A stretch of DNA of 64,000 bases from positions 2,048,801-2,112,800 of the forward strand of contig KB906724.1 of the NCBI GenBank assembly GCA_000381565.1. The letters run 5' to 3'. The stretch comes from Oxalobacteraceae bacterium AB_14 (lineage in GTDB: Bacteria > Pseudomonadota > Gammaproteobacteria > Burkholderiales > Burkholderiaceae_D). Made by a program: the position numbers and the translations under genes. Shown piece by piece: positions 10,030-17,106 of the stretch. How positions within the stretch are numbered: position 1 is the stretch's first letter; each line of letters begins with the position of its first letter. A model generated the notes under the pieces. It was not told the origin of the DNA. It made no database searches and was given only the letters and a program-made list of their open reading frames with translations.

Positions 10030-10475
10030 AGCGAACCTCCTGAAAAGTAACGATCAAGACTGCTGAAGAAAAGAGCCCAGCCGCGCTCATGATTGATGCG
10101 GGCCTGCTCGTCGAAGAAGCGGTCGTGCACGAAATGCAGTTCCGTGCCCTGCGCCACCGGCGTCAAGTCGATGCTGACGCGCGACTGCCGTTCCGGCGTG
10201 CTGTGCCAGGCCCAGGTAAACACCAGCCGCGTAAATGGCGCCACTTCCTGATACACGCCGGCCAGCTGATTCAAGCCGCCGTCGGGGCCGGCGAAGGCCA
10301 GCTGATATTGCCCGCCCACGCGCAGGTCGATCTCCGCCCTGGTCAGCGAGGCGGCGCCGGGGCCGAACCACTGGCTCAGCGCTTGCGGGTCGGTCCAGGC
10401 GCGCCAGACTTTTTCGGGGCCGACGGGGTAGATGCGTCGGAGGCTGACTTGGGCGGGCTGTTCGGTGGTTGGCAT
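10026..10475 (-). CDS. SRPBCC (AHSA1-like) ligand-binding domain protein
   Basis: The 149-residue protein begins with a typical AHSA1 pattern: VSLRRIYPVGPEKVWRAWTD, then QALSQWFGP, and later GGQYQLAF, TRLVFTWAWH and a C-terminal helix GWALFFSSLDRYF. The fold is a hydrophobic-pocket helix-grip; these proteins usually bind small lipophilic ligands and are often paired with an ArsR regulator. The start is the Met after an AGGAGGAAATC ribosome site. The first 100 bp lie inside the 3' end of the upstream ArsR gene in another frame, and the stop overlaps the GFA start by 4 bp. Confidence 0.9.
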   Translation of the reverse strand: MPTTEQPAQVSLRRIYPVGPEKVWRAWTDPQALSQWFGPGAASLTRAEIDLRVGGQYQLAFAGPDGGLNQLAGVYQEVAPFTRLVFTWAWHSTPERQSRVSIDLTPVAQGTELHFVHDRFFDEQARINHERGWALFFSSLDRYFSGGSL

Positions 10476-10813
10476 GATGCGATTTCCTCCTGGTGGTAGA
10501 GATAGCGTCCCAGAGCATCGAGCTGCTCGGTCCAGAAACGCTGGTAGTGGCCGATCCACGCGGCGGCCTCCTGCATGGGCGCGGCCTGCAGCGCGCAGCG
10601 CACCACGCGGCCTTCCTTCGAACGGGCGATCAGGCCGGCCGTCTCCAGCACGGCCAGGTGCTTCATGAAGCCGGGCAGCGACATCTCGTACTGCTGCGCC
10701 AACTCCGTGACGGTGCAACTGCCGTCGCCCAGCTGCGCCAGCACCCCGCGCCGCGTGGCATCGGACAGCGCCGCGAAGACCAGGTCCAGCTGAGGATCTT
10801 TATAGTTAACCAT
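10376..10813 (-). CDS. ArsR-family winged-helix transcriptional regulator
   Basis: The DNA-binding domain spans about residues 8-95: LDLVFAALSDATRRGVLAQL, then TVTELAQQYEMSLPGFMKHL as the helix-turn-helix, and LIARSKEGRVVRCAL as the wing. No metal-binding cysteine pair is seen, so this is the SRPBCC-linked class rather than a metal sensor. The predicted start is only a few bases from a predicted transcription start. The last 30 or so residues (after HQEEIAS) are Pro/Ser-rich and arise from overlap with the SRPBCC gene. It probably represses its own operon. Confidence 0.9.
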   Translation of the reverse strand: MVNYKDPQLDLVFAALSDATRRGVLAQLGDGSCTVTELAQQYEMSLPGFMKHLAVLETAGLIARSKEGRVVRCALQAAPMQEAAAWIGHYQRFWTEQLDALGRYLYHQEEIASCQPPNSPPKSASDASTPSAPKKSGAPGPTRKR

Positions 10814-10820
10814 AAGGTAT

Positions 10821-10849
10821 AGTATTGGCGAAGACGCAGGCCTTGTCAA
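10821..10849 (-). promoter_or_regulatory. Predicted sigma-70 promoter of the ArsR operon, possibly leaderless
   Basis: On the minus strand TTGACA (10849-10844) is a perfect -35 box, followed after 17 bases by AATACT (10826-10821), a 4/6 match to the -10 box. Transcription would begin about 7 bases further, at or next to the ATG at 10813, leaving little or no leader and no ribosome site. Confidence 0.65.
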
Positions 10850-10890
10850 GCCGGTTTTAAACGGCCGCGTGCACGATGGTCAAAACTAGG

Positions 10891-10908
10891 ATATGATGAC
10901 CGTCATGG
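10891..10908. promoter_or_regulatory. Operator-like site over the TetR gene start
   Basis: ATATGATG-AC-CGTCATGG has one half-site identical to the perfect palindrome at 11532-11549 and a degenerate second half (CGTCAT against CATCAT). It covers the candidate start codons of the TetR-type regulator, fitting autorepression. Confidence 0.6.
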
Positions 10909-11501
10909 AATCGAAATCTGGAAAACGCGCGGCGCCCAGCCGCAAGGAAGCCAGCCACGAACGGATCGTGGAAGTGGCGGCGCGCGCCATCCGCCGCAGC
11001 GGCTACGGCGGCACCGGCGTGGCCGACATCATGAAAGAGGCTGGCCTGACGCACGGCGGCTTCTACGCGCACTTCGCATCGCGCGACGCGCTGCTGGCCG
11101 AGGCCGGCGACCGCGCAGGCGCCGAATCGGTCGCGCTGGCGGCGCGGGTGGCGGCGTCCGCGCCGCCGGGACAGGCCTTGCAGGCCATGATGCAGGCCTA
11201 CCTGTCGCAACAGCATATCGACGCCATCGAGACCGGCTGCCCGGTCTCCGCGCTGGGGTCGGAAATGCCGCGCCAGGCGCCGGAGGTGCGCCGTGCCGCG
11301 ACCGCCCATATCAAGGAAATGATCGATCTGTTCGCCCGCCAGCTACCCGATTGGGGCCAGCCGCAGGCGCACGAGCAGGCCATGGCGCTGGTCTGCGCCC
11401 TGATCGGCACCACCATGGTGGCGCGCGCGGTTGACGATCCGAAGCTGTCGGCGGCACTGCGCGCGGCGACCCTGAAACAACTCACCCCGGCGGCCGCCTG
11501 A
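10893..11501 (+). CDS. TetR/AcrR-family transcriptional repressor
   Basis: The N-terminal helix-turn-helix is clear: HERIVEVAARAIRRSGYGGT, VADIMKEAGLTHGGFYAHF, ASRDALLAEA. The GGFYAHF motif and the C-terminal region place it with the YxaF/LmrA-like or AcrR C-terminal group that binds hydrophobic ligands. Up to 202 residues if Met at 10893 is used; in-frame Met codons at 10896 and 10905 are alternatives, and none has a strong ribosome site. A palindrome at its start is repeated perfectly in front of the downstream SDR gene, so it probably represses itself and the dehydrogenase. The inducer is unknown. Confidence 0.9.
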   Translation: MMTVMESKSGKRAAPSRKEASHERIVEVAARAIRRSGYGGTGVADIMKEAGLTHGGFYAHFASRDALLAEAGDRAGAESVALAARVAASAPPGQALQAMMQAYLSQQHIDAIETGCPVSALGSEMPRQAPEVRRAATAHIKEMIDLFARQLPDWGQPQAHEQAMALVCALIGTTMVARAVDDPKLSAALRAATLKQLTPAAA

Positions 11502-11523
11502 TCCAAGGGCGGGCGTTTTTTTT
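11493..11523 (+). terminator. Probable terminator after the TetR gene
   Basis: The end of the coding region (GCCGCC) can pair with GGGCGGGC eight bases after, with one bulge, and is followed by eight T residues at 11516-11523. Stem quality is moderate. Confidence 0.5.
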
Positions 11524-11531
11524 GCACTAGA

Positions 11532-11549
11532 ATATGATGGTCATCATAT
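11532..11549. promoter_or_regulatory. Perfect 8-2-8 operator palindrome upstream of the SDR gene
   Basis: ATATGATG-GT-CATCATAT is an exact inverted repeat, 31 bases before the dehydrogenase start. A second copy with one intact half lies at the TetR gene start, which makes the neighbouring TetR protein the obvious candidate binder. Confidence 0.75.
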
Positions 11550-11580
11550 CTTCGTTGGCAGTCACTGGAAAGGAAACACC

Positions 11581-12387
11581 ATGAACAGCAAGATCGCATT
11601 GGTCACCGGCGCCTCGTCCGGCATAGGGGCCGCCACGGCAAACACACTGGCCGAGGCGGGTTACAAGGTGTACGGCACCAGCCGCCGCGGCGCGCAGGCG
11701 GGGCGGCAGCGCTACGAGATGCTGTCGCTGGATGTGACCAGCGCTGCCTCGGTGGCGGCGGCGGTCGCCGAGGTGGTGCGGCGCGAAGGGCGCATCGATC
11801 TGCTGGTGAACAACGCCGGCGTCGGCGTCGCCCCGGCCGGCGCGGAGGAGAGTTCGATCGAGCAGGCCCAGTCCATCTTCGACACCAACTTCTTCGGCAT
11901 GGTGCGCATGACCCGCGCCGTGCTGCCGCATATGCGGGCGCAAGGAGCGGGCCGCATCATCAACATCGGCTCGGTGCTGGGCTTCCTGCCTATGCCCTAT
12001 GGCGCGCTGTACGCCGCCACCAAGCATGCGGTCGAGGGCTACACCGAATCGCTGGACCACGAACTGCGCAACTGGGGCATCCATGCCGTGGTCATCGAGC
12101 CCGCCTACACCAGCACGCCGTTCGACGCCAACATGCTGGCGCCGGACGCCAAGCTCGATACCTACCGCGATGTGCGCGCCGCCGTGACCCGGCGCGTCCA
12201 GGAAGTGATGGCCGTGGCGGACGGCCCGCAGGTGGTGGCGGCGACGGTGTTGAAAGCGGCCTTGGCCCGGAAACCGAAACTGCGCTACACCGCCGGCGGC
12301 CTGGCCAAGCGCCTGCGCCTGCTGCGCACCTTCGCACCGGCCGGCGTGCTGGACGCGGGCCTGCGCAAGGATTTGCGGCTGGCATAG
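11581..12387 (+). CDS. Short-chain dehydrogenase/reductase (SDR), classical type
   Basis: The 268-residue protein has the NAD(P)-binding motif VTGASSGIGAATA at residues 8-20, the structural NNAG motif (LLVNNAGVG), the catalytic serine in NIGSVLGF, and the YxxxK pair in YAATKHAVEGY. A basic residue pair after the first strand (TSRR) favours NADP. The C-terminal third, with a conserved arginine-rich stretch, resembles oxidoreductases of the YbbO-like group, but the substrate is unknown. AAAGGAAAC before ATG is a good ribosome site. A perfect operator for the adjacent TetR regulator lies just upstream, suggesting induction by a xenobiotic or aldehyde-like compound. Confidence 0.92.
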   Translation: MNSKIALVTGASSGIGAATANTLAEAGYKVYGTSRRGAQAGRQRYEMLSLDVTSAASVAAAVAEVVRREGRIDLLVNNAGVGVAPAGAEESSIEQAQSIFDTNFFGMVRMTRAVLPHMRAQGAGRIINIGSVLGFLPMPYGALYAATKHAVEGYTESLDHELRNWGIHAVVIEPAYTSTPFDANMLAPDAKLDTYRDVRAAVTRRVQEVMAVADGPQVVAATVLKAALARKPKLRYTAGGLAKRLRLLRTFAPAGVLDAGLRKDLRLA

Positions 12388-12417
12388 CCGCCCCGTCGTT
12401 CCCGCGAGATCAGCCTC

Positions 12418-12495
12418 GTCGTTCCCGCGAAAGCGGGAACCCATGCAGCGCATCCTGCACGGCGGCGCATGGATACCCGCTTTCGCGGGCATGAC
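12418..12495. repeat. REP-like inverted repeat (copy 2, longer centre)
   Basis: GTCGTTCCCGCGAAAGCGGG opens the element and the mirror arm CCCGCTTTCGCGGGCATGAC closes it, with a central stretch holding GCAGCGCAT and GCGCATGGAT. A partial extra half copy (CGTCGTTCCCGCGAGATC) precedes it at about 12394. It lies between two genes of the same direction and may separate their transcription. Confidence 0.85.
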
Positions 12496-12527
12496 GAACG
12501 AGCGGCAAAAAAATAAAGAAAGCAATC

Positions 12528-13535
12528 ATGAAAGCACTCATCCTGAAACGCTACAGCAAGACCGGCCAGCTTGAATTCGCCGATATTCCCCGTCCCGCCA
12601 TCAAACCGGACGAGCTACTGGTGCAGGTCCACGCGGCCGGCCTCAACCCCATCGATTACATGATCCCGCAAGGCAGCTTCAAGCCCATCCTGACACTGCG
12701 GCTGCCAGCCACCATGGGCAGCGACCTGGCCGGCATCGTGGTGGAAGCCGGCAGCCGCGTGAGCCGCTTCAAGGTGGGCGACGCGGTGTACGCCAGCACC
12801 TTCGATCTGGGTTCCGGCGCGCTGGCCGAATTTGCCGCCGTGCCCGAATCGGCCGCCGCGCTGAAACCGGAAAACCTCAGCTTCGTGCAGGCCGCCGCGA
12901 TCCCGATGGTCGGGCTGACGTCGTGGCAAGCGCTCCATGAGCGCCTGAAGATCAAGCCTGGCCAGAAGGTGTTCATCCCGGCCGGCTCGGGCGGCATCGG
13001 CACGTTCGCGATCCAGCTGGCCAAGCACCTCGGCGCCCACGTGGGCACGACCACCAGCACCGGCAATGTCGAACTGGTGCGCGGCCTCGGCGCCGACGAA
13101 GTGATCGACTATTCCCGGCAGGAATTCGAGCAAGTGCTGACGGGCTACGACGCCGTGCTGGGCGCGACGAGGGGCGACGGGCTGGAGAAGGCGATCCGCA
13201 TCCTGAAGCCATCGAGCACGGTGGTTTCGCTGGTCGGCCCGCCGGACGCCGCCTTCGCCCGCGGACGCGGCATGAACTTCCTGATGACTTTTGTGTTCGG
13301 CCTGTTGAGCCGCAAGATCATCCGCCTCGCGGCCAGGTATGGCTCCAGCTACTCGTTCCTGTTCGTGCGCCCGGACGGCCAGCAGCTCAAGGAGATCGCC
13401 AGCCTGATCGAGACCTCGCGCATCCGTCCGGTGATCGATACGGTCGTCCCCTTCGCACAAGCCAGGGACGGCCTGGCGTATCTGGAAAAAGGCCGCGCCA
13501 AGGGCAAGGTCGTGGTGCAGCTGGTGGACTCCTGA
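12528..13535 (+). CDS. NAD(P)-dependent zinc-free alcohol dehydrogenase / quinone oxidoreductase family
   Basis: The 335-residue MDR-superfamily protein has a GroES-like N-terminal domain (VHAAGLNPIDYMIPQG, then PATMGSDLAGIVVEAGSRVS) and a Rossmann domain with the cofactor loop PAGSGGIGTFAIQLAKHLGA. The usual catalytic zinc ligands (Cys/His after GHE) are absent: the motif is GSDLAG instead of GHE. This places it with quinone oxidoreductases and enoyl reductases that use NADPH. The substrate cannot be read. It follows the SDR gene on the same strand but is separated by a hairpin repeat, so co-transcription is uncertain. The ribosome site (AAAGAAAG) is weak. Confidence 0.9.
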   Translation: MKALILKRYSKTGQLEFADIPRPAIKPDELLVQVHAAGLNPIDYMIPQGSFKPILTLRLPATMGSDLAGIVVEAGSRVSRFKVGDAVYASTFDLGSGALAEFAAVPESAAALKPENLSFVQAAAIPMVGLTSWQALHERLKIKPGQKVFIPAGSGGIGTFAIQLAKHLGAHVGTTTSTGNVELVRGLGADEVIDYSRQEFEQVLTGYDAVLGATRGDGLEKAIRILKPSSTVVSLVGPPDAAFARGRGMNFLMTFVFGLLSRKIIRLAARYGSSYSFLFVRPDGQQLKEIASLIETSRIRPVIDTVVPFAQARDGLAYLEKGRAKGKVVVQLVDS

Positions 13536-13656
13536 GCTGCGGCGCCGGCCATTGGAAATGCTTCCAAGCAACTTTCTAGCATGGCCCTGTAGTAAGGTGG
13601 TTCTAAAAAAAGCAACACGTGCATTGTAGTATTCGAGTCCCCTACCAGGAGACCCT

Positions 13657-14679
13657 ATGAAAACTGCATTGATCGCCACCAGCGTCGCCATGGCCGTTTG
13701 CGCCACCACGCCCGCCCTCGCATGGGAGCAGGAAACCCACCGCCAGATCGTGCTGGACGCGGTGAACTACATGAAGAACAACCCGGCCACCACCAACTAC
13801 AACAAGCTGGTGGCTGGCGTGACGCGGGCCGGCTTCACCGTGGACCAGTTCGCCGCGGCGCTGGGCCAGGGCGCCTACGATGTCGACGATTTCGCCGACA
13901 CCTACATGTGCGGCGCCTCCACCGGCGACTGCCAGCTGGCGCCGGTGTGGGGCGCGGGCGCCAGCATCGTCAAGTACACCTCGTACTGGCACTTCCAGAA
14001 CCACACCTCGGGCGCGGACGCGCACGGCAATCCCTTCGGCGGCTACAACTACGCCAAGCTGGGCATGGCCGGCGACATCGACAACATGGCCGCCGCCTGG
14101 CTCTACGGCGACTACCTGGACGACGGCGCCGGCGGCCTCAAAGGCTGGTTCGGCGACAGCAGCAAGTACAACAGCTACGGCGTCACCGAGGCGCACTACC
14201 GTTTCGGCGGCGTCTCCGGCGCGTCGCAGTACGCCGATTTCGAGACCATGCCGTTCCAGCCGATCGACAACCTGGGCCAGTACTGGTGGCAGCAGTTCCT
14301 GGCGCAGCCGACCGCGCAAAGCCTGGGCTTCACGCTGCACACCACCGACCTGCTGCAACCGCACCACACCTGGGCCACGTCGGCGCACAACCACTCGTCG
14401 TGGGAACAGTGGGTGCGCGACAACTACGCCACCCAGCACCTGAACGATCCGGCGCTGGTGACCGCCGCGCTGGCCGACTTCACGCCGCTGGCGCCGGCCG
14501 CGGTCGACATCCGTCCGTTGCTGACCCAGGGCGGCAGCTACTCCTACGCCAACGGCGGCATCGTGCTGTCGTCGACCGACCAGGGCGACCGCACCCGCGT
14601 GGCGCAGATGATGATCCCGCATTCGATCGCGATGGTCGTGGTGGTGCTCAACCGCGCCGCCGAGCGCCTGGTCGATTGA
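13657..14679 (+). CDS. Secreted zinc-dependent phospholipase C / P1-nuclease-fold protein
   Basis: The 340-residue precursor has a signal peptide (MKTALIATSVAMAVCATTPA) ending ALA, so the mature protein begins with Trp: WEQETHRQIVLDAV. A mature N-terminal Trp plus a nearby His is the hallmark of the zinc phospholipase C/S1-P1 nuclease fold, where the N-terminal amine is a metal ligand. Further ligand-like motifs follow: YWHFQNH, TTDLLQPHHTW (compare the GDxHQPxH box) and HSSWEQW, an HxxxE pair. I infer a three-zinc secreted hydrolase acting on phosphodiesters; phospholipid versus nucleic acid cannot be decided. GGAGACCCT before ATG is a good ribosome site. Its stop overlaps the start of a PpiC-type foldase. 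Confidence 0.75.
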   Translation: MKTALIATSVAMAVCATTPALAWEQETHRQIVLDAVNYMKNNPATTNYNKLVAGVTRAGFTVDQFAAALGQGAYDVDDFADTYMCGASTGDCQLAPVWGAGASIVKYTSYWHFQNHTSGADAHGNPFGGYNYAKLGMAGDIDNMAAAWLYGDYLDDGAGGLKGWFGDSSKYNSYGVTEAHYRFGGVSGASQYADFETMPFQPIDNLGQYWWQQFLAQPTAQSLGFTLHTTDLLQPHHTWATSAHNHSSWEQWVRDNYATQHLNDPALVTAALADFTPLAPAAVDIRPLLTQGGSYSYANGGIVLSSTDQGDRTRVAQMMIPHSIAMVVVVLNRAAERLVD

Positions 14680-16049
14680 TGCGGACGTCGACGCGGCGAT
14701 CATTGTGGTGCCCGATGGCGCTGGCGCTGCTGGCGGCCGCGCTGGCGCTGCCGGCGGCCGCCAGGGTGAGCTACGGGCTGGGCGATCCGGCGCTGGCCGC
14801 GCGCATCGACGGCGCGCCGGTGACGGCCTTCAGCGTCGATGCGCTGTGGCGCCTGGCGCGCCTCAAGGATGGCCGGACGGCGCGCAGCGCGGTGCTGGAG
14901 GAGGTGGTGCTCAACCGCCTGCTGGCCGGCGCCGCCCGCGCGCGCTTCGACCAGGCGCAGCTGTATGCCGGCCAGCGGGTCGGCTTCGCGCGCGAGGTGG
15001 CGCTGGACGACCAGCTGGTCGCCACCTTGCGCAGCCTGTACGGCAAGCAGATGCAGCAAGCCTTGCAGCAGCTGCCGGGCGGCTCGCTCGACGGCCTGGT
15101 GGTCGAACCAGGCCAGCCCTCGGCGGCCGCGCTGGACGCGGTGTTCGGCAAGCCCGAGCAGCTCAAGCTGGAGTTCACGCTCAGCCCCGGGCAGCTGGCG
15201 CGGGCGCGCGGCATCGTGCTGCTGCGCTACACGCTGCCGTCCGGCGCCGGCACGGTCACGCTGGCCGACGTCTACCGCCGCCAGAACGTGCAGGGCAGGG
15301 TGGCGCTGTACAACCGCCAGGCCGACTTCCTGCAACAGCAGGCCAAACAGGATTTGGCCGGGCGCTTTGTGCTCGACTGGAGCCGGCGCCGGTTCGGCGC
15401 GGCGGCCGTCGCCGACCTGCGCCAGGCGCTGGCCGAGCGCGGCGAGGCGCAGGCGCTGCGCCAGCAGCACGGCATCGGCGACGATATCGAGCACACCAGC
15501 GCCTTGTTGCAGCGCCTGGCCGGCGAGGTGACGCCGGCCCAGGTCGCGGACTACTACGCGCGCCATCGCAACGAGTTCACGCGCATCGAACGGGTCAAGG
15601 CGCGCCACATCCGCGTGGCCGACGAGCCGACCGCGCAAACGGTCTACAAGGCGCTGGCCGCCGGCGCGGATTTCGCCGCCACGGCGCGGCGCCATTCGAC
15701 TGCGGGCGATGGCGGCGCGTCCAGCTGGATACGTCATGAAGGCAAGCCGGACTGGTTGGCGCAACTGGCGCTGGCCCAGCCGGAAGGCCAGTTGTCGCGG
15801 CCCATCCGCACGCCCGCCGGCCCGCGTGACGAGGCGGCGTGGGAAATCATCCAGGTCGAGCAACGCGTGATGGGTTACCAGGCGCCCGACTCGGAAGCGG
15901 TGCGCTATGCTGCCAGCAATGCGCTGGCGCGCCAGATGGCGCAAGCGCAACTGACCTTGCTGCGCAAGCAACTACTGCGCGCCGCACAGATCGACATCAA
16001 CCGCGGCCTGCTCGATCAGCGGCTGCAAACATTGGATGACGTTAAATGA
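14679..16049 (+). CDS. Exported PpiC-type peptidyl-prolyl isomerase (putative dedicated foldase)
   Basis: The 456-residue protein starts at an ATG overlapping the previous stop (TGATG) and has a signal sequence (LALLAAALALPAAARVS). The first about 270 residues are helical and SurA/PrsA-like in style (PVTAFSVDALWRLARLKDGR begins a SurA-N-like segment). A parvulin PpiC domain occupies about residues 290-400: VKARHIRVADEPTAQTVYKA, GADFAATARRHSTAGDGGA, then EAAWEIIQVEQR. It would act in the periplasm, isomerising prolyl bonds or chaperoning. Translational coupling to the phospholipase-like gene suggests that protein as client, which is inference. Confidence 0.85.
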   Translation: MRTSTRRSLWCPMALALLAAALALPAAARVSYGLGDPALAARIDGAPVTAFSVDALWRLARLKDGRTARSAVLEEVVLNRLLAGAARARFDQAQLYAGQRVGFAREVALDDQLVATLRSLYGKQMQQALQQLPGGSLDGLVVEPGQPSAAALDAVFGKPEQLKLEFTLSPGQLARARGIVLLRYTLPSGAGTVTLADVYRRQNVQGRVALYNRQADFLQQQAKQDLAGRFVLDWSRRRFGAAAVADLRQALAERGEAQALRQQHGIGDDIEHTSALLQRLAGEVTPAQVADYYARHRNEFTRIERVKARHIRVADEPTAQTVYKALAAGADFAATARRHSTAGDGGASSWIRHEGKPDWLAQLALAQPEGQLSRPIRTPAGPRDEAAWEIIQVEQRVMGYQAPDSEAVRYAASNALARQMAQAQLTLLRKQLLRAAQIDINRGLLDQRLQTLDDVK

Positions 16050-16618
16050 AACCTGTCGTGATCGCCGGCGCCGCTTGCCTGCTGGTGGCCGGCTGCTGGT
16101 TGGCCTGGCTCGGCCAGGACGTCAAGCCGCCGCTGCGCACCGAGGCCGCGTCGTCGACGCGAGCCGGCGCCGCTGGCGCCGCGCGCGGCGCGCAATGGCC
16201 GCCGGCGACACCGGAACCCGCCGCCCGCGAACTGAAATTCGTGCCGCTGACGCCGGTCGACAGCGGCGCCTCGGCCTGGATCAGCATGGCGGCCGCGCGC
16301 GAGAACGGCGATGGGCGCACGCCGCCCATCGAGCGCGACGCCGAGCCGCGCCCCGCGCCCACGCCGGCCCAGCTGGCCGACCCGCAAGCCTATCAACAAT
16401 ACGAGCAAGCCCAGCACACCCGCCTGCTGGGCGCCTATGTCGCCGCCGCCGCGACCGAGCTGCCGCGCCTGCAGGCCGACCTGGAACGCGGCCGCCAGGC
16501 CGGCATTCCGGCCGAACAGCTGGCCAAGCTGGAGGAAAAAATCGCCCGCATCCAGCGCCAGTCGGCCGACATCGTCAAACAACATCCTCAAATGCAAGCG
16601 AATGTCACACGCCGGTAA
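16046..16618 (+). CDS. Putative lipoprotein of unknown function, third gene of the phospholipase-like operon
   Basis: The 190-residue product overlaps the foldase stop by 4 bp (ATGA). Its N-terminus MKPVVIAGAACLLVAGCW carries a lipobox (LVAGC, Cys17), so a lipid-anchored envelope protein is likely. A disordered Ala/Pro-rich region (about 25-110) is followed by a helical, charged C-terminus (PQAYQQYEQAQHTRLLGAY and LERGRQAGIPAEQLAKLEEK) that could form a coiled coil. No family is recognised. A helical tail plus membrane anchor resembles the architecture of lipase-specific steric chaperones, but I see no sequence similarity to them. Confidence 0.7.
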   Translation: MKPVVIAGAACLLVAGCWLAWLGQDVKPPLRTEAASSTRAGAAGAARGAQWPPATPEPAARELKFVPLTPVDSGASAWISMAAARENGDGRTPPIERDAEPRPAPTPAQLADPQAYQQYEQAQHTRLLGAYVAAAATELPRLQADLERGRQAGIPAEQLAKLEEKIARIQRQSADIVKQHPQMQANVTRR

Positions 16619-16669
16619 TTTCTAGCTGGCAAGATTGCTTCCTGAAGTCAGCCGATGTGGTCTACCCTT

Positions 16670-16698
16670 ACTGCCTCTGACCGGAGGCAGTCTTTTTT
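16670..16698 (+). terminator. Rho-independent terminator of the phospholipase-like operon
   Basis: ACTGCCTC / GAGGCAGT forms a perfect 8-bp stem with a six-base loop, followed by CTTTTTT. It lies 51 bp after the lipoprotein stop and just ahead of the next gene. Confidence 0.85.
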
Positions 16699-16710
16699 GA
16701 AGGATGGTTT

Positions 16711-17076
16711 ATGCAGACCGCAGAAGTGGTGTTTTCGCGCCGGCTGGGCGTGGTGAGCATGGCGTTGAGCGTGGGCGGCAAGGTGGTCGCCCAAAGCGCC
16801 AGCCAGGAAACCATCGCGCGTGAGCTGCAGATCCGGTCGCTGCGCTTCCTGGCGATAGACGGCCTGTTCACGACGGAATTGCCGACCACGGAAAAGACGC
16901 TGCAGCAGGCCTCGGCGGTGGCGTTTGCCGAACCGATGCAGGCGCTCAAGCTGGTCGCCGCCTGTTCGGCGGTGGGCGAAACGGTGGGCTTTCTATTTCC
17001 CGAACGCCGGCGCCGCCCGCGCGAACGGCTGGCCGACGGCGCCGCGGACAAGCCGGACACGTCCACGGCGAACTGA
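16711..17076 (+). CDS. Conserved-looking orphan protein, 121 residues
   Basis: An AGGA ribosome site seven bases before ATG and a clean coding pattern support this gene. The product has no signal peptide or membrane helix. It opens with a beta-rich segment (MQTAEVVFSRRLGVVSMALS), has a central amphipathic part, then a Cys-containing stretch AACSAVGETVGFLFPERRRR and a basic, disordered tail. No domain is recognised and the neighbours (operon end upstream, esterase downstream) give no clear clue. Confidence 0.6.
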   Translation: MQTAEVVFSRRLGVVSMALSVGGKVVAQSASQETIARELQIRSLRFLAIDGLFTTELPTTEKTLQQASAVAFAEPMQALKLVAACSAVGETVGFLFPERRRRPRERLADGAADKPDTSTAN

Positions 17077-17106
17077 CGCCGCGCGCGTGTGGCATACTCG
17101 GCGGCT

